This document shows, piece after piece, positions 10,538-21,078 of a DNA stretch of 64,000 bases (positions are counted from its first letter, which is position 1; every line of letters begins with the position of its first letter). Under the pieces are notes generated by a model that was not told where the DNA came from, searched no databases, and saw nothing but the letters and a program-made list of their open reading frames with translations. The DNA comes from Tanypteryx hageni. Its lineage: Eukaryota; Arthropoda; Insecta; Odonata; Petaluridae. The DNA lies in NCBI GenBank assembly GCA_028673005.1, contig CM054113.1, positions 36,212,117 through 36,276,116 of the forward strand, written 5' to 3'. Position numbers and translations under genes: made by a program.

Positions 10538-10941
10538 TAGAGACGGAAATACGTATGAACTCTTTTGGGTGAAAACTACAAAACTTCCTATGTAAATCAC
10601 ACTAGCAGAGCATAAACAGAGCACCTATCGTAGATACAGAAATACTATTTATGCTAATTACTCTTTGAACTAAGTGTGAATGCTATTGAAAAGACGTTCA
10701 AGTTTGGCGCTATCATGTTTTAACCCTTTCCACTCAAATTGTGCCCCTTGGCTCCCACAGTTTGTAATTAAATTTAAGTTAATTTGTTGTAATTTAAATT
10801 ATCATATTATCCTGAATATAACGAAGATTTTTTCCTAAAATTAAATTTTAGAAGTCGCCCCCACATTATATTCGAGTATTAGTATTTTTAAAATATCATA
10901 AAATTGTGTTTCGAAAAATCACTGTGCATTCTGCACATCTG
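10538..10941. other. AT-rich spacer
   Basis: No gene or RNA feature recognised. Confidence 0.45.
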
Positions 10942-10975
10942 TTAAGGGGGGACCCTACTGGGTTTTAGGGTCCAA
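10942..10975 (+). mobile_element. TTAA-flanked terminal sequence of a putative THAP-type DNA transposon
   Basis: TTAA (10,942-10,945) is followed by GGGGGGACCCTACTGGGTTTTAGGGTCC, a G-rich terminus that contains its own short inverted repeat (GGACCCTA ... TAGGGTCC). TTAA targets, G-rich ends and a THAP-domain gene together are typical of Kolobok-type elements. The THAP exon sits 370 bp downstream. I could not find the matching opposite end, so this is a supported guess rather than a bounded element. Confidence 0.45.
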
Positions 10976-11346
10976 AATTGTCAAAATATCGATTTCTGTT
11001 TTTTTACGTAAAACTATATCTTGAACCTTGTTCCATCCTGCGATAGTGTTTATTTACGTCAGCGGCCATTTTTTAAAGGTCAAAAATTGGCCATTTAAAA
11101 GTATATGCGCAGTCTTTTAAATCTGCCTCTCCCCATTTATATACTCCTTAATGAATGCTGCTTTACTTTATACTTTTTCGTTCCAATTTTTTATTTTTTT
11201 TTGCATACATGATGCCTTCGACCATTAATAAGATAGACAGCGCTTGACGTCCAAAAGCACGTGACTGTGGGACGAAGCGTGGTTTTGTGTAGTAGTATAG
11301 GAGTAAGGCGTGGAAATCTCGTGGATTTTATTGTTTATTGTTAAAA

Positions 11347-11417
11347 ATGGTGCAATATTGTGTTGCTTACGGGTGTATGGAGAAATCTAAGAAAGGTAAA
11401 CCAGTATTATTTCATAG
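11347..11417 (+). CDS. THAP zinc-finger first exon (partial gene)
   Basis: ATG at 11,347 begins MVQYCVAYGC followed by KKGKPVLFH. This is the signature start of a THAP domain: the first CxxxxC zinc ligands, a basic loop and the PVxFH stretch. The frame then meets a consensus splice donor, AG|GTAAGG, at 11,417/11,418, which suits a first exon of 71 bp. THAP proteins are DNA-binding factors of the nucleus, and many are transposases (P element, Kolobok) or derived from them. I could not find the second exon in the following (TA)n-rich 600 bp, so the rest is missing or has a long intron. Confidence 0.65.
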
Positions 11418-11544
11418 GTAAGGGACAACGTGTACTTTTATAGCCTTAGTGGCGAATTGAAGTTTCGAATATATTTGAAAATTTTTCGAGCTATTATATA
11501 GTGTGTATAAATATATTTGTATATAATGTGGGCAATAAATATAG

Positions 11545-11546
<2 letters not shown>

Positions 11547-11585
<39 letters not shown>
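11547..11585. repeat. (TA)n microsatellite
   Basis: About 19 uninterrupted TA units. The 65-aa minus-strand frame across it is an artefact of the repeat. Confidence 0.95.
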
Positions 11586-11590
<5 letters not shown>

Positions 11591-11694
11591 AGCATTTAAT
11601 TTATATTTTACAATATTATATGTTATGCTTAACACTCAGTTGTTCTGATATTTCGATCTCTAATATTTTATATGTATTCACGCACTATATGTAT

Positions 11695-11698
<4 letters not shown>

Positions 11699-11768
<70 letters not shown>
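11699..11768. repeat. (TA)n microsatellite
   Basis: About 34 TA units. The YIYIYI-rich plus-strand frame here is low-complexity and not a gene. Confidence 0.95.
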
Positions 11769-11769
<1 letters not shown>

Positions 11770-12194
11770 GGCCTACGACGCGCTGTAACACGATTTGTTT
11801 ATTTTGCATTGAAATGAGCTCATCTCATATTTTGGCTTTAAATTGCTTTATGCGGCAAGGTGAGAAGCACTGTAATTTCATCTCGTTAGTTTTCCTGCGA
11901 ATGAAGAGCAGAAGAAGAAATGAATTCTTTTTAAGAAGGGAAAATTTCGTGCCTTCCAACACAACTTATATAATAATAGATCATTATTATATTCTAATGT
12001 AAAATCAAGAAAATGAAGTATATGACGATTATTTTTAAATACCGTATATACTTGAGTATAAGTCGATCTCGTGTATAGGTTGACCCAAGACTTTTTCATA
12101 AATTTTTTGTTTTTTCGTATATCTCGTGTATAAGTTGACTCCAGAGTTTCAGATGTAGTAGAACGAATTTTTTTTATTCAATACGTTTTGATCC

Positions 12195-12783
12195 ATTTAG
12201 TTCCACGTTAAGTTCCTTTTAGTCCGACATTACTATGTAGGAATTCTTCTCGGGTGCACAACCGGGTCAAAGTTTGATCTAAGTTTCGATAGCTGACTCC
12301 TGCATCTTCTTCAGGATGTCTAAAATGTGTTTTTTGGCCGCTATATATACTTCTCCACTGCCGTAGCTGTCTTATTGCCCCGCCCACCAAACAAATTTCG
12401 TCTTCCAGCCCACCAATCAAATTTCGTCTTCCTTCTTCGATTTTTTTGAAGAATCGGTTCCCAGGTTCTGCTGAGCGAGTACCCTGAGTCCCTGTTGACA
12501 TCCACGTAACGGAAGAAGCACTTTGGTCATAAAGGGACCGAATTGAGGGCTCTCTCTTCAAAGTCCTGCATGTAGAAGTTCACTACCGCAGGGGAGAGGA
12601 GGGACCCCATGGCAACGCCGTCGTTTTGTTCGTAAAACTTTCCCTTGTAGAGGAAGTAAGTGGACGTCAACGTGTGGTGAAAAAGTTCGACGGTTGGTTT
12701 ATCGAACAGAGGTTGTAGGAGGAGCAAAGTGTCCTTGACCGGAACCCTCATGAATAAAGAGGCGACATCAAAGCTGACCATGA
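12195..12783 (-). pseudogene. Penelope-like element fragment: reverse transcriptase end and 3' region
   Basis: The minus-strand frame 12,781-12,527 carries Penelope-type RT motifs: SFDVASLFMRVPV (motif A region) and YEQNDGVAMGSLLSPAVVNF (motif B). A stop then precedes CFFRYVDV, the place where the YVDD motif C should be, and the second catalytic Asp is lost. The fragment continues as a non-coding 3' part to about 12,195 and contains a degenerate hammerhead-like motif (12,283-12,314). Penelope elements encode an RT and usually a GIY-YIG nuclease; here both the N-terminal RT and the nuclease are missing. It lies inside the TA-flanked element. Confidence 0.75.
12283..12314 (-). other. Degenerate hammerhead-ribozyme-like motif
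   Basis: On the minus strand CTGAAGAAG is followed by a short potential hairpin and then ATCGAAACTT. Penelope-like elements are known to carry hammerhead motifs of the form CTGANGA ... GAAAC in their terminal regions. This copy matches in order and spacing but is degenerate, so activity is unlikely. Confidence 0.35.
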
Positions 12784-13765
12784 TTTAACATGATATAACT
12801 ATGTTGTATCAAAGTAGCAGCGAAGCAGTCCAATGTCTTCCACAGTGCCACTGCATAACATCAAAAGTTGTGACATTGTATACACCTTTGTAATAGATCA
12901 AATGACTCAGGACAGACTTCGTATTTCATCCCAGTGCTCATCCAGAAGCTATCTTTGTAAAGGAGAACAGGGAACAAAACTGACGTTGGACTTTGGAGGA
13001 TAGGTGGCACTGCAATTAATGATAAATCGGCCGAAACACGGAAAGATGTACTACATGGTCCAAGGAAATCCATGTTTTGTATGTTTTTGGAAGAGGAACG
13101 GAGGAACTTACTCCTCAGATAGCGCAAATATGAACGTGGTAGGAAAACCAAGACAACCCCGAACTTATCCAACTCGGTAGGGAAGCATAATATTTCGTAA
13201 GTTTCAAATATCTGTAATATGTAGGTTTATATGTGGGTTTACAAAAATTGCTTAATTTTTAGCAAAGCATCAGAGATCAACTTTGGATCACCACATTATA
13301 TAGTAATTTATTCTATCATTACATCAGTATATAGTTAGCAGTACAGTTAAAGTATAACAAGAGTGTAAATTCCATCCAATTTTAATAACTGCAGGGCAAA
13401 TAAAGTCATGGGTTTAAACCTATTGAAAATATTTCTCATGTATAAGTCGACCTCCGAATTTTTCGCTAAAAATTTCATCTTAAAACCTCGACCTATACAC
13501 GAGTATATATGGTAATTATTTATTATGAACATATTTATGTACAAAAGCTTCATAATATGAGTGTTATTATGATTCAGTGATGCTGCTGCAGCTTCAGACA
13601 TGTAACTGTAGCATAGGTACCAACAGCAAAATAATATCAGAATAACAAATGGACAACAATGGAAAGGTGTACTCCATCCTAATTTATCATAAACCTTATG
13701 TTTTATGGGAAAAATTATTTGATAAAAAATGTGTATTTAATTATTTGATTGAACATGAAAAAAAG

Positions 13766-14155
13766 AACTTAGTTACTCCCACAAATTTAATTTTAAACGA
13801 CCGGTTTCACTACGATTGTAGAATCATCAAGTGATAAAATATAAAAATCGTTCCATATATATAGGATAAAATAAGGGGGGAAGAGGGAGACAGGAGGGGT
13901 TACAAAGAAAACGAATGGAAGGTAATTGAATAAAGGGTTAGGAAAAGGAAGGGATTGGAAAAGAAGGTGAAAGCAACATAGTAGCATAAAGTTACTAAAA
14001 CTTGGTAAAAGGGCCAAAGACAACAATGTTGATACAAAGTATTTACAAAATATTCGGTAAGCTAAATAGAGGAGAATGATTGTGGAAAAGGTATTCATGA
14101 TGAGTAAATTCCACTGGGTTGAGCCTGACCTCATTATTGATATTTGATTCAACTT
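13766..14155. repeat. Repeat R3, copy 1 (ACCGGTTTC-type element)
   Basis: The start (GAACTTAGTTACTCCCACAAATTT) and the end (GAGTAAATTCCACTGGGTTGAGCC) both recur at 58,316-58,340 and 58,427-58,455, where the interior is mostly deleted and a palindrome has formed. The block carries CGACCGGTTTCACTACGATT near 13,798, which reads on the minus strand as a hammerhead-like core. No ORF with a known domain is present (the 119-aa frame at 13,793-14,152 is hydrophobic and low complexity). It is probably a short non-autonomous retroelement related to Penelope terminal sequences. Confidence 0.55.
13800..13833 (-). other. Hammerhead-ribozyme-like core in R3
   Basis: Read on the minus strand: CTTGATGA, then a CTAC-AATC-GTAG hairpin, then GTGAAACCGGTC. 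The order (CUGAUGA-like box, short stem II, GAAAC, self-complementary ACCGGT) is that of the small hammerheads reported in Penelope-like elements. Position C3 reads as T or there is one extra T, which would be expected to weaken or abolish cleavage. Sequence-only inference. Confidence 0.4.
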
Positions 14156-14582
14156 TCACTTGAAATATTTTTCGCTCAGATTAGTATTTAACGAGATGCT
14201 TGAGGGGTACATTGTAAAATACATGTAGGCCTTCATAGAAAGTGGTTGTTTTTGTTCTGATTTTAACCAAAATTGGAATCGGTTGACAAATTTTAGTAAA
14301 ACTTCCCAATACCAAATTTCATTAAAATACGTCCAGCCGCTCCCGAGTTGAAACATGCGGACGGACGGAGACAGTCCTATCCACCCCCAAAATGCCTAAA
14401 CGCAAAGGCGACTGTTGTTGTAAAATTACTGTTCAAAAATAAGACTCAAATAAATTTACTGTGACAGAGTCTGTTCCTAAACCAGCTTCTCTAAAAAAAC
14501 AACTTCAAAATACCATCCACTTTCTGTCAATCCACAGCCTGGAACGTGTGGTACCCAAAACTAGAGGAAAACTACAGAGTCA

Positions 14583-14684
14583 TGGTTTTGTTACATATGT
14601 CAAGAAAACATGGTAGCAGATATGCAACTGTGTAACAGCTGTAACAAATATGTACATGAAGAATGTGCCAGCAGTAGTACATAA
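14583..14684 (+). pseudogene. Cysteine/histidine finger fragment (PHD-like)
   Basis: Thirty-three codons before a TAA show WFCYICQE, a 12-residue gap, CNSCNKYVHEEC. The spacing CxxC ... CxxC ... HxxC is that of a PHD/zinc-ribbon tail of the sort found at the C-terminus of some pogo/jerky-like transposases. The upstream frame is broken. Fragment only; the parent gene is uncertain. Confidence 0.35.
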
Positions 14685-14694
14685 CCCACCCTGG

Positions 14695-15245
14695 ACCACA
14701 GCAGGGGGTCTAGGGGGTGGGGTAATTAGTTGAGATAAGATCATTATCACTAATTAGTGAGATTATCTTGTTAATGAGTGGGGAGGAGAGGGAAGTTGAT
14801 TGACAGGTGTATGTTAGTGGGATGGGGTTGTCCAGACATAGTGGCGCCACCCTGGAGGTTGTGGGGTGGGAAATAGGAATAATATTCTGAACTTTATGGC
14901 GGCCATTTTGGATTTTGTGTGTATTTCCCGTAGGCATTTCCAATTAGGGATAACCTGGACCAAGAGGGGGAGGGGTAAGTGGTGTTGTTAGGAATATGGA
15001 GGGGAGGGGGTTGGTGTTAATTAGGGGTGACTTGTTCTAAGAGGGGAGGGGGGTGGAAGAGGTGTGATGATTGACAGGTGTGGTGTTAGTGGGATGGGGT
15101 GTCCAGACATTACGGCGCCGTCCTAGAAGTGGGAGGGGTCCTCTATCGTCATTTGTTTGCAGCGCCAGCTTTAGATGAAAATTTGAATTACGGTGGTCGT
15201 CTTGGAATAGCGCCACCGTCAGGTTGAAAACGGAAGTAAATGAAT
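14695..15245. repeat. G-rich region with a duplicated unit
   Basis: A motif ATTGACAGGTGT...GTTAGTGGGATGGGGT..GTCCAGACAT..GGCGCC occurs twice, around 14,800-14,850 and 15,070-15,120. Between the copies are many runs of four or more G. This looks like a diverged tandem duplication of roughly 270 bp. No gene recognised. Confidence 0.5.
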
Positions 15246-15255
15246 ATTGGAATAG

Positions 15256-15257
<2 letters not shown>

Positions 15258-15294
<37 letters not shown>
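15258..15294. repeat. (ATT)n microsatellite
   Basis: About twelve ATT units. Confidence 0.9.
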
Positions 15295-15298
<4 letters not shown>

Positions 15299-15326
15299 AA
15301 ATAGGTATTCATCGCAGGGCCAAATA

Positions 15327-16729
15327 CATACATCCCTCGCTATACGAGCTGAATCCTTTCCGAAAAAGTTGCTCGTAAGCGAAATCTCGTATAACGAGAA
15401 GTAAATTCACATAACCGTACATGAAAAACATAACGATACGTTCCCGAGTTCAGAAAATTACTTAATACATCCTAGTTTTACACTGAAATTACACTTACGA
15501 ATCAAACTCATCATTATATATAGACGTTCCTTACAGAGGAGGAGGAGGAGGAGGATATAACAAACTAGTAGAAGGTGCTTGCATACTGCAAGCATTTCAT
15601 CTCACCTTGAAAAAACATTAATTTTTCAGACGGATATTTCATTATTACAAATATTCTATTAATTCTAAAGATTTCACCTACTCAGCGATTTTCGTTTTTC
15701 TCACATGTAAAAATAATAGTTTAAAACAATCCCCAAATGTTGCAATTTTAAACATTTTACACTTTCTCCATTATGGGGTACTAATGCTACACATATGAGC
15801 CAAATTTTAAAGTTATAGCATCTATAGAAGTAAAATAATATTTTTCTAATTGTTTAAAATTTAAACATTTTTAACGGTTGCCGCAATATATATATATATA
15901 TATATATGGAGAGATTGAAATGTTTATTTGTGCAAATGCACTGTTCTGTAAATAATTTGAAAATTGCAGCTTCCTAGCTCACCCCGTAGTACCTAAAAAA
16001 TTATTAAACTTTAATGTTCAAATGGGGTTAAAACAACCCCTAAAATTTACAATTTTAAAATTTTCGATTTTTATAGTTGGTTATGAGAAAAGTTCTATAA
16101 TCTTGCAAAATTTCAGCTTCCTAAACTTATTAGATTGGTCTACACACTGGATTCCGTTTTCCCATGCTAACTTATGGTAGATATTCCGGGGTCTCTGGAG
16201 TCGAACCCAAGACACTGTAAGCAAAAGTGATAATAATTCCTAATAGATATTGCGGCCATCTAGCAACACTGACAATTTCATCTTTCTAGCTTACCGGCAA
16301 GTGCCCATAATTAATTTTTAAAAATGGTGCAATGCTTTTCTAATGGGATAAAACGCAACTTTCGGAATTTCTGGAGTCGAACTCATGTCACTAAGATGAG
16401 TTATCTCATTTTATCTGAATATTTCTCTATCACATCTACAAAAACTAAAACTTTCAGCTCTCTAGCTTATGTAGTTTGGGCTGGACATTAGTATTTATCA
16501 TTATATATAGACGTTTCTTACATAGGAGGAGGAGGAGGATATAGGAGGATACTAATGTTTAGGCACTTCCAGATGACCTGGAGATTCGAAATTTTTTTTT
16601 TTAGGTTTATGTATTACCGAATGTGCTACGGATCTGAAATTTTTTTATAGTGAAAAACAAGCACGTAAAAGTCCATCTCGTGTAAGCGAAAACTCGTAAA
16701 ACGGTTGCTCGTATAGCGAAGGTTGGGTG
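15327..16729. mobile_element. TA-flanked MITE (about 1.4 kb) with CGCTATACGAG termini
   Basis: The left end reads CCCTCGCTATACGAGC and the right end, reverse-complemented, reads CCTTCGCTATACGAGC. Beyond the match both strands continue with related motifs (GCTCGTAAGCGAAA / CGAGTTTTCGCTTAC). TA dinucleotides sit at both outer edges (15,325-15,326 and 16,730-16,731), consistent with a Tc1/mariner/pogo-class element. Inside, a segment TCATTATATATAGACGTT followed by (GGA)n occurs twice (about 15,510 and 16,498). No transposase is detected, so it is non-autonomous. Confidence 0.65.
16485..16551. repeat. Short inverted repeat inside the MITE
   Basis: A perfect 10-bp pair ACATTAGTAT ... ATACTAATGT encloses about 45 bp that includes the second (GGA)n segment. 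It may be a tiny nested element or a fortuitous hairpin. Confidence 0.35.
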
Positions 16730-16784
16730 TAATGTCAAACCTATATAGAGTTGCTGTTGCAATTATATTTGCTTATTTTTTGTA

Positions 16785-18170
16785 AATTAAGTAGATTTGC
16801 CTGTCTTTTAGGGCGGCGAACCTATCTACGATGTCTTCATGAAAAGGCTGACTTTTCATAATTTCACTTAAGAGTTCTTTTTGGATTGAAATATTCGCCA
16901 ATGAAGAAAGTCTCTGCTGTGACACTGACTTTCTTAGCTACGTCTTAATTCTATTCAAGCACGAAAAACTTCTTTCCACTGATACACTTGTTGAAGGTAT
17001 AGTCAGAATTTAAGAAAAAAGTCTGTACGTCTCTTGGAATACGTCCTTATGTAATTCATTTTCACGAAGAAGTGAAATCACTCTTGTAAGGGGAATATTC
17101 CTATATTGAACATCTTGATAGTAATTTGTTTGCAGCTCTGTTGCAATACAAGGTTCAGACGATGTGCTAAGCAGTGGACAATGATAGCTTGGGGAGCCTC
17201 TTCTCTTACTTTCTTTAGAAGTCCATTCAAATGCCCAGACATCACGCTGGCGCCACCGTAACACTGGACAACCAGTTTGCTTCTGTAATCAAACTGCCCT
17301 AAAACTGCGTCTACTAAATTGAATCCAGTTTGTGATGTTCGGTCAGAACTGACATTATGAAATCCTAAGAAACATTCTACCAATTCAGCATCTGAATTTA
17401 TTAATGTCAATATGGTTGAACATTGCGATTTTTGAGTAATGTCGGTAGTATCGTCTATCTGGACATAAAAGAAGTCCGCAATACTAATTTCATTTTTAAC
17501 ATACTCTTGAATGTAGTCTGAAATACATTCAATTAATTCGTTTTGTATTGTGTTAGACTCTCCAATTTCTAAAGGACTTCTTGAAATCAACAAGGATACA
17601 AGTTCTTTGAAATTTCCTCAGTTCAGAGAAGAAGTTCTTTCGTCATGCCCGCGAAATGCAAGTTCTTGTTTGCTTATATACAAGACTGCGTCAATGACCG
17701 TGTGCATGAAGAACCTGTTTAATAGAACATTTTCATTGTATTGAGCGAGATAGAGCCGAGAATTTTCCTTCAGGGCGTCGACAATTGTATTCCTATTCTT
17801 TTCAAGATTCTTAAACTGTAACATGCACTTAAGGTGTTCAGATGAATCTGAATGTTTGTGAAGAGCACGATTAATGTTCAAGAAGTCACAAAATCCTACC
17901 TTGTTCCAAATGTGCTTCTTGACCCCAACAAGCAGGCAAGGCCAACAAAATAGTTTTTGCAAGTTATGACTTACCATGGATATTCATTGTACCACGAACT
18001 TTTAAAATATTTGTTGTATGATTTTCCAGAACATTTAATCTTCTTTTTTACTCTCACGCTGATAAGAGGTGTAGGTTTATCAAGAAGTAAAAGATCTTTT
18101 TTATCGCGAAAAGGGCGTTTCAATTACTACACACACTGTGTCATTGGAATGATTCATATTTACTTAACTA
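16785..18170 (-). pseudogene. Decayed hAT transposase (ZMYM1/THAP12-like type)
   Basis: Reading leftward, the order is: a TTF-type zinc finger region (SSWYNEYPW at about 17,985 and QKLFCWPCLLVG at about 17,950); the RNase H-like catalytic core in the frame 17,593-17,078 (VQIDDTTDI with the first Asp; YGGASVMSGHLNGLL; VHCLAHRLNLVLQ); and, in another frame, the hAT dimerisation domain (SVSVERSFSCLNRIKT, then RLSSLANISIQ) at about 16,990-16,890. At least two frameshifts and two in-frame stops are present, and part of the region between core and dimerisation domain is missing. An hAT-type end, GAAAAGCCGCCACTG, lies at 18,741-18,755. hAT transposases excise and insert DNA with 8-bp target duplications. 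This copy is dead. Confidence 0.85.
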
Positions 18171-18755
18171 TTTAACACTCAGGAATTAGAACCTTTTAAA
18201 TTCCTCTTAGCATTGAAACGTTTTGAATGCACTTCACAATAGCACGTACACTCTCAGGGTTCACCAAAATAACGGGCGCTCAACGTTCACGGCCAGCTAC
18301 ACAGGCTTGTCCCAACTGGGCGAGTGAAGCCGGAAAGCGCGTGGAAAAGAAGAGCTGCACTCTAGCCAACCAAGGTCAACGTTAGGCAGTCGGTGCGTCC
18401 ATCGTTACCATGGTAACCAACGTCATCGGTGCAGCCTAGGACCCAAGTAAGTGTCTCGACTTCACTACTGCGCGCGCAAATGGGAGGTCGCTAAGCGCGC
18501 AGCTCAAATAGTGGCAATCGGCGTGCATAGCAGATACTCACATAGCTCATAGTCAGATTTTCTGAAATAGCGTTTTGAAGGAGAGCATGGAACTGTGACT
18601 TTGCTTCTGACAAAATTCAAGACAAAATTAAAATATTTCGACTTGAAATTTTATATTTCCAAGTAAACGAATTGTACCTACCTATCTGCTGAAAAACATT
18701 CATAACTTATAGGTGAAGTGGCACTTCACTAACTTCACTTGAAAAGCCGCCACTG
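18171..18755. other. Upstream part of the hAT element with a terminus at 18,741-18,755
   Basis: No gene is seen. The strip ends with GAAAAGCCGCCACTG, whose reverse complement begins CAGTGGCGGC, a typical hAT terminal motif, in the correct orientation for the transposase relic. The partner terminus on the left was not found. Confidence 0.45.
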
Positions 18756-20100
18756 CACCACCCACCAACTGGCCCAAATGTGAAACTTCAAAATGGAGGG
18801 TTTCAACAGGAGATGCAACTTGGCTGGAGCATTCTTTGACATAACCAAGGCCTTTGACCGAGTGTGGAATCATGGTCTCCAAATGAAGTTGCGCAACTTC
18901 TGCTTCCCGAGATGGCAGCAGAGAATCGTCCAGAATTTCCTCCAAGGCAGGACCTTCCGTGTCTCCTGGGGGCACACAGTACCATCCTGCAGATGAATAA
19001 CATCAGGGGTGCCACAGGGCTCCATCCTCAGGCAAAGGTTATTCAACATATACACCGCAAACATCCCTATGATCTTCAGGTAGAACATCATGCTCACCCT
19101 TTATGTGGATGATGCCACCCTCATCTCCCATTCCATGCAGAAGAGGAAGGCTGTCGTCTATCTGCAGCAGGCGATCTACCATCTCCTGGACTGGTACCAT
19201 ACCTGGCAGGTCGACGTCAACCCAGGGAATACCCAAACCATTTTCTTCTGCAGCAGGTGCAGTGAGGATCTGGATGGAGTCATCTTCAAGACTGAAAAAG
19301 TTGTGTGGAAGAGGTTACCTAACTTGGGGTAACTCTCGACTGGAAACTCAACTTTGCAAAGTACAAGACAAAGGCATCAAAGATGGCCTGCAGCACTCAT
19401 GTAACATTGGTGCCACTCCTAAGTTCATCCCACATCACCTTGCAGCACAATATGCTGCTCTACAGAGCCATCTTTTACAGTGCCTTGGTGTACGTGTCTC
19501 CAGCCTGGAATGGCAGACTAAATAACTCCAGGAAACACCAACTGGGAGTAGCAGAGCGTGCCTGCCTGCACATCATCCTCCACCTGGGATGGACTCTTCT
19601 CACATTGGCTATTTATGGGCTCACGGAACTAGAGCCCATTGCAGAGCAGGTGTATGAAGATGTGCCATGATTTGATGATAGTTTGCATAACAAGGCAATC
19701 CCGGAGCTGCAGGCCATCAGAGAATGCAGGACTTCCCCCTGGGACAAGTATTGTTGGCCCAGACCCACTACAGACCTGGATGAAGATCTTCCTCCACCAA
19801 GGAGGAGGAGGTCAAACTAGGGAGATGGCTCCCTCAACCATGGTAGACTAGATTCAGAAACCACCAGTCACCTCCACTCAGGAACCCCTGTGGAGTGGGA
19901 GTAGATTATGAAGAAAGAAGATAGGCTTCTCCCCTCCTTCAGACATCAGACCATGTGAGTGAGTAGTCAACTTGTAACTTGTAGGTTCCCTCCTCCATCT
20001 CCTCCAATCCTCTCCTTTTGTTCATGCTTCCATCAGCTGTGAATTGATTCAAAACTTCTGAAGGACTTTATCAATGCATTTTTGGCTAAATAAATTCTTA
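18756..20100 (+). pseudogene. 5'-truncated Jockey-type LINE: RT fragment and 3' UTR
   Basis: Plus-strand fragments show RT motif A (FFDITKAFDRVWNHGL, about 18,832), a damaged motif B region, and motif C in the form YVDDATLISHS (about 19,100). These are followed by a primer-grip-like stretch (WQVDVNPGNTQTIFF) and the C-terminal LLYRAIFYSALVYVSPAW region (about 19,455). Several frameshifts separate them. It begins in the middle of RT immediately next to the hAT terminus, which is the usual 5' truncation of a LINE. An AATAAA-like signal occurs near 20,088. The coding part is noticeably more GC-rich than the surroundings, like the LINEs at 24-26 kb and 33-37 kb. Confidence 0.8.
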
Positions 20101-20757
20101 AACCATGCATATTAAGTTATTTTCCTCTTTGCTTCTATGGCATCAATGCAGAAGCATTTTCCTTTCGATGACCAAGTTTTTTTCCATCATTTATTTACCA
20201 GTGAGTTTTGAGTGTTTAAAGTCATTGCTCACATTTAACAATTTTTCAATGTCTTTTGAATAACCATATCTTAACCACATTTTAAATTTAAAGTAAAGAA
20301 TAAAAGAAAACTCTGCTTCATTTCTTGATGTTTCCATGACTGAATTTATATAATGAATTAAAACCTTTTGTATATTTAATCTGGGCTTTAGGGATATCAT
20401 ATGGCCCTCAAAGTTATCCACCTCATTCATTTCCTATTATATATTTATATTACAGATAAAACCGAATAATAATATGATATAGCATAGGTTTTCAAAATTA
20501 ATTTATCAATCCAGTGAGTAAATAAAGTGTTTTAGAATTTATTGTAAAATAATCAATCATATTCATATAAATATTAATTTTTGATACAGGTTAAATTCAT
20601 TTCCATTCTTTTTGCATGTACTTTTCTGGTATGTAGTTAGTAGTCACAAAAAATTCTCATACCAGAGACCTTAATATTTTTTAAATCAGAATTTAGTCAG
20701 CCGCAATAACAACAAAAATATATTAGCCATTTACAAGTTTGGCTTTATCCTTTAGTG
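20101..20757. other. AT-rich spacer, no gene seen
   Basis: No recognisable coding sequence or RNA gene. Confidence 0.45.
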
Positions 20758-21078
20758 CAGGGGTCAGCATACTTTTTAATGAAAGGGCCACATGAAGCTT
20801 CATAAACCACTGTGTGGGCAACATACAACCTTTCAAATGACTGATTGGGCCTTGTGAAATTTTCCAAGACCAAGTTTTGAGAATTTTTTTATTCTCTAAT
20901 ATGCCATTTGCCTATATCAAAAGTATATTGCATCCAAGTATGTGAAAAATATCGCTTTGATATAATAAATGATATCTAAGGAAAATTCCTGCTGGTAAAT
21001 ACACAAAATTTAAAGAAATATATGGGGTAAGGCAGGTTGGATGAAATCAAAGTATGGGCTATAGTTTGGAGATCCCTA
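20758..21078. mobile_element. hAT MITE (321 bp)
   Basis: It starts CAGGGGTCAGCATACT and ends AGTTTGGAGATCCCTA, imperfect inverted ends of the common hAT form (CAGGGGTnnnCAAACT). The flanks are CTTTAGTG on the left and TTTTAGTG on the right, an 8-bp target duplication with one difference. No ORF, so it is non-autonomous. Confidence 0.7.

Larger units (their letters stand above)
12042..13512. mobile_element. TA-flanked pogo/Tigger-like non-autonomous element
   Basis: The left end CCGTATATACTTGAGTATAA and the right end, whose reverse complement starts CCATATATACTCGTGTATAG, are imperfect terminal inverted repeats that continue into AGTCGA/AGGTCGA-type motifs. Each outer end abuts TA (12,040-12,041 and 13,513-13,514), the duplication expected for Tc1/mariner/pogo elements. 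The interior has no intact transposase and includes a Penelope fragment, so the element is dead and was itself used as a target. The ends resemble Tigger/pogo-type termini from memory only. Confidence 0.6.

Noticed and set aside
11438..11817. Tyr/Ile-repeat ORFs on both strands
   Set aside because: Translations of (TA)n microsatellites.
13793..14152. 119-aa hydrophobic minus-strand ORF in R3
   Set aside because: Phe/Leu/Pro-rich low-complexity translation of a purine-rich repeat; not kept in the second copy.
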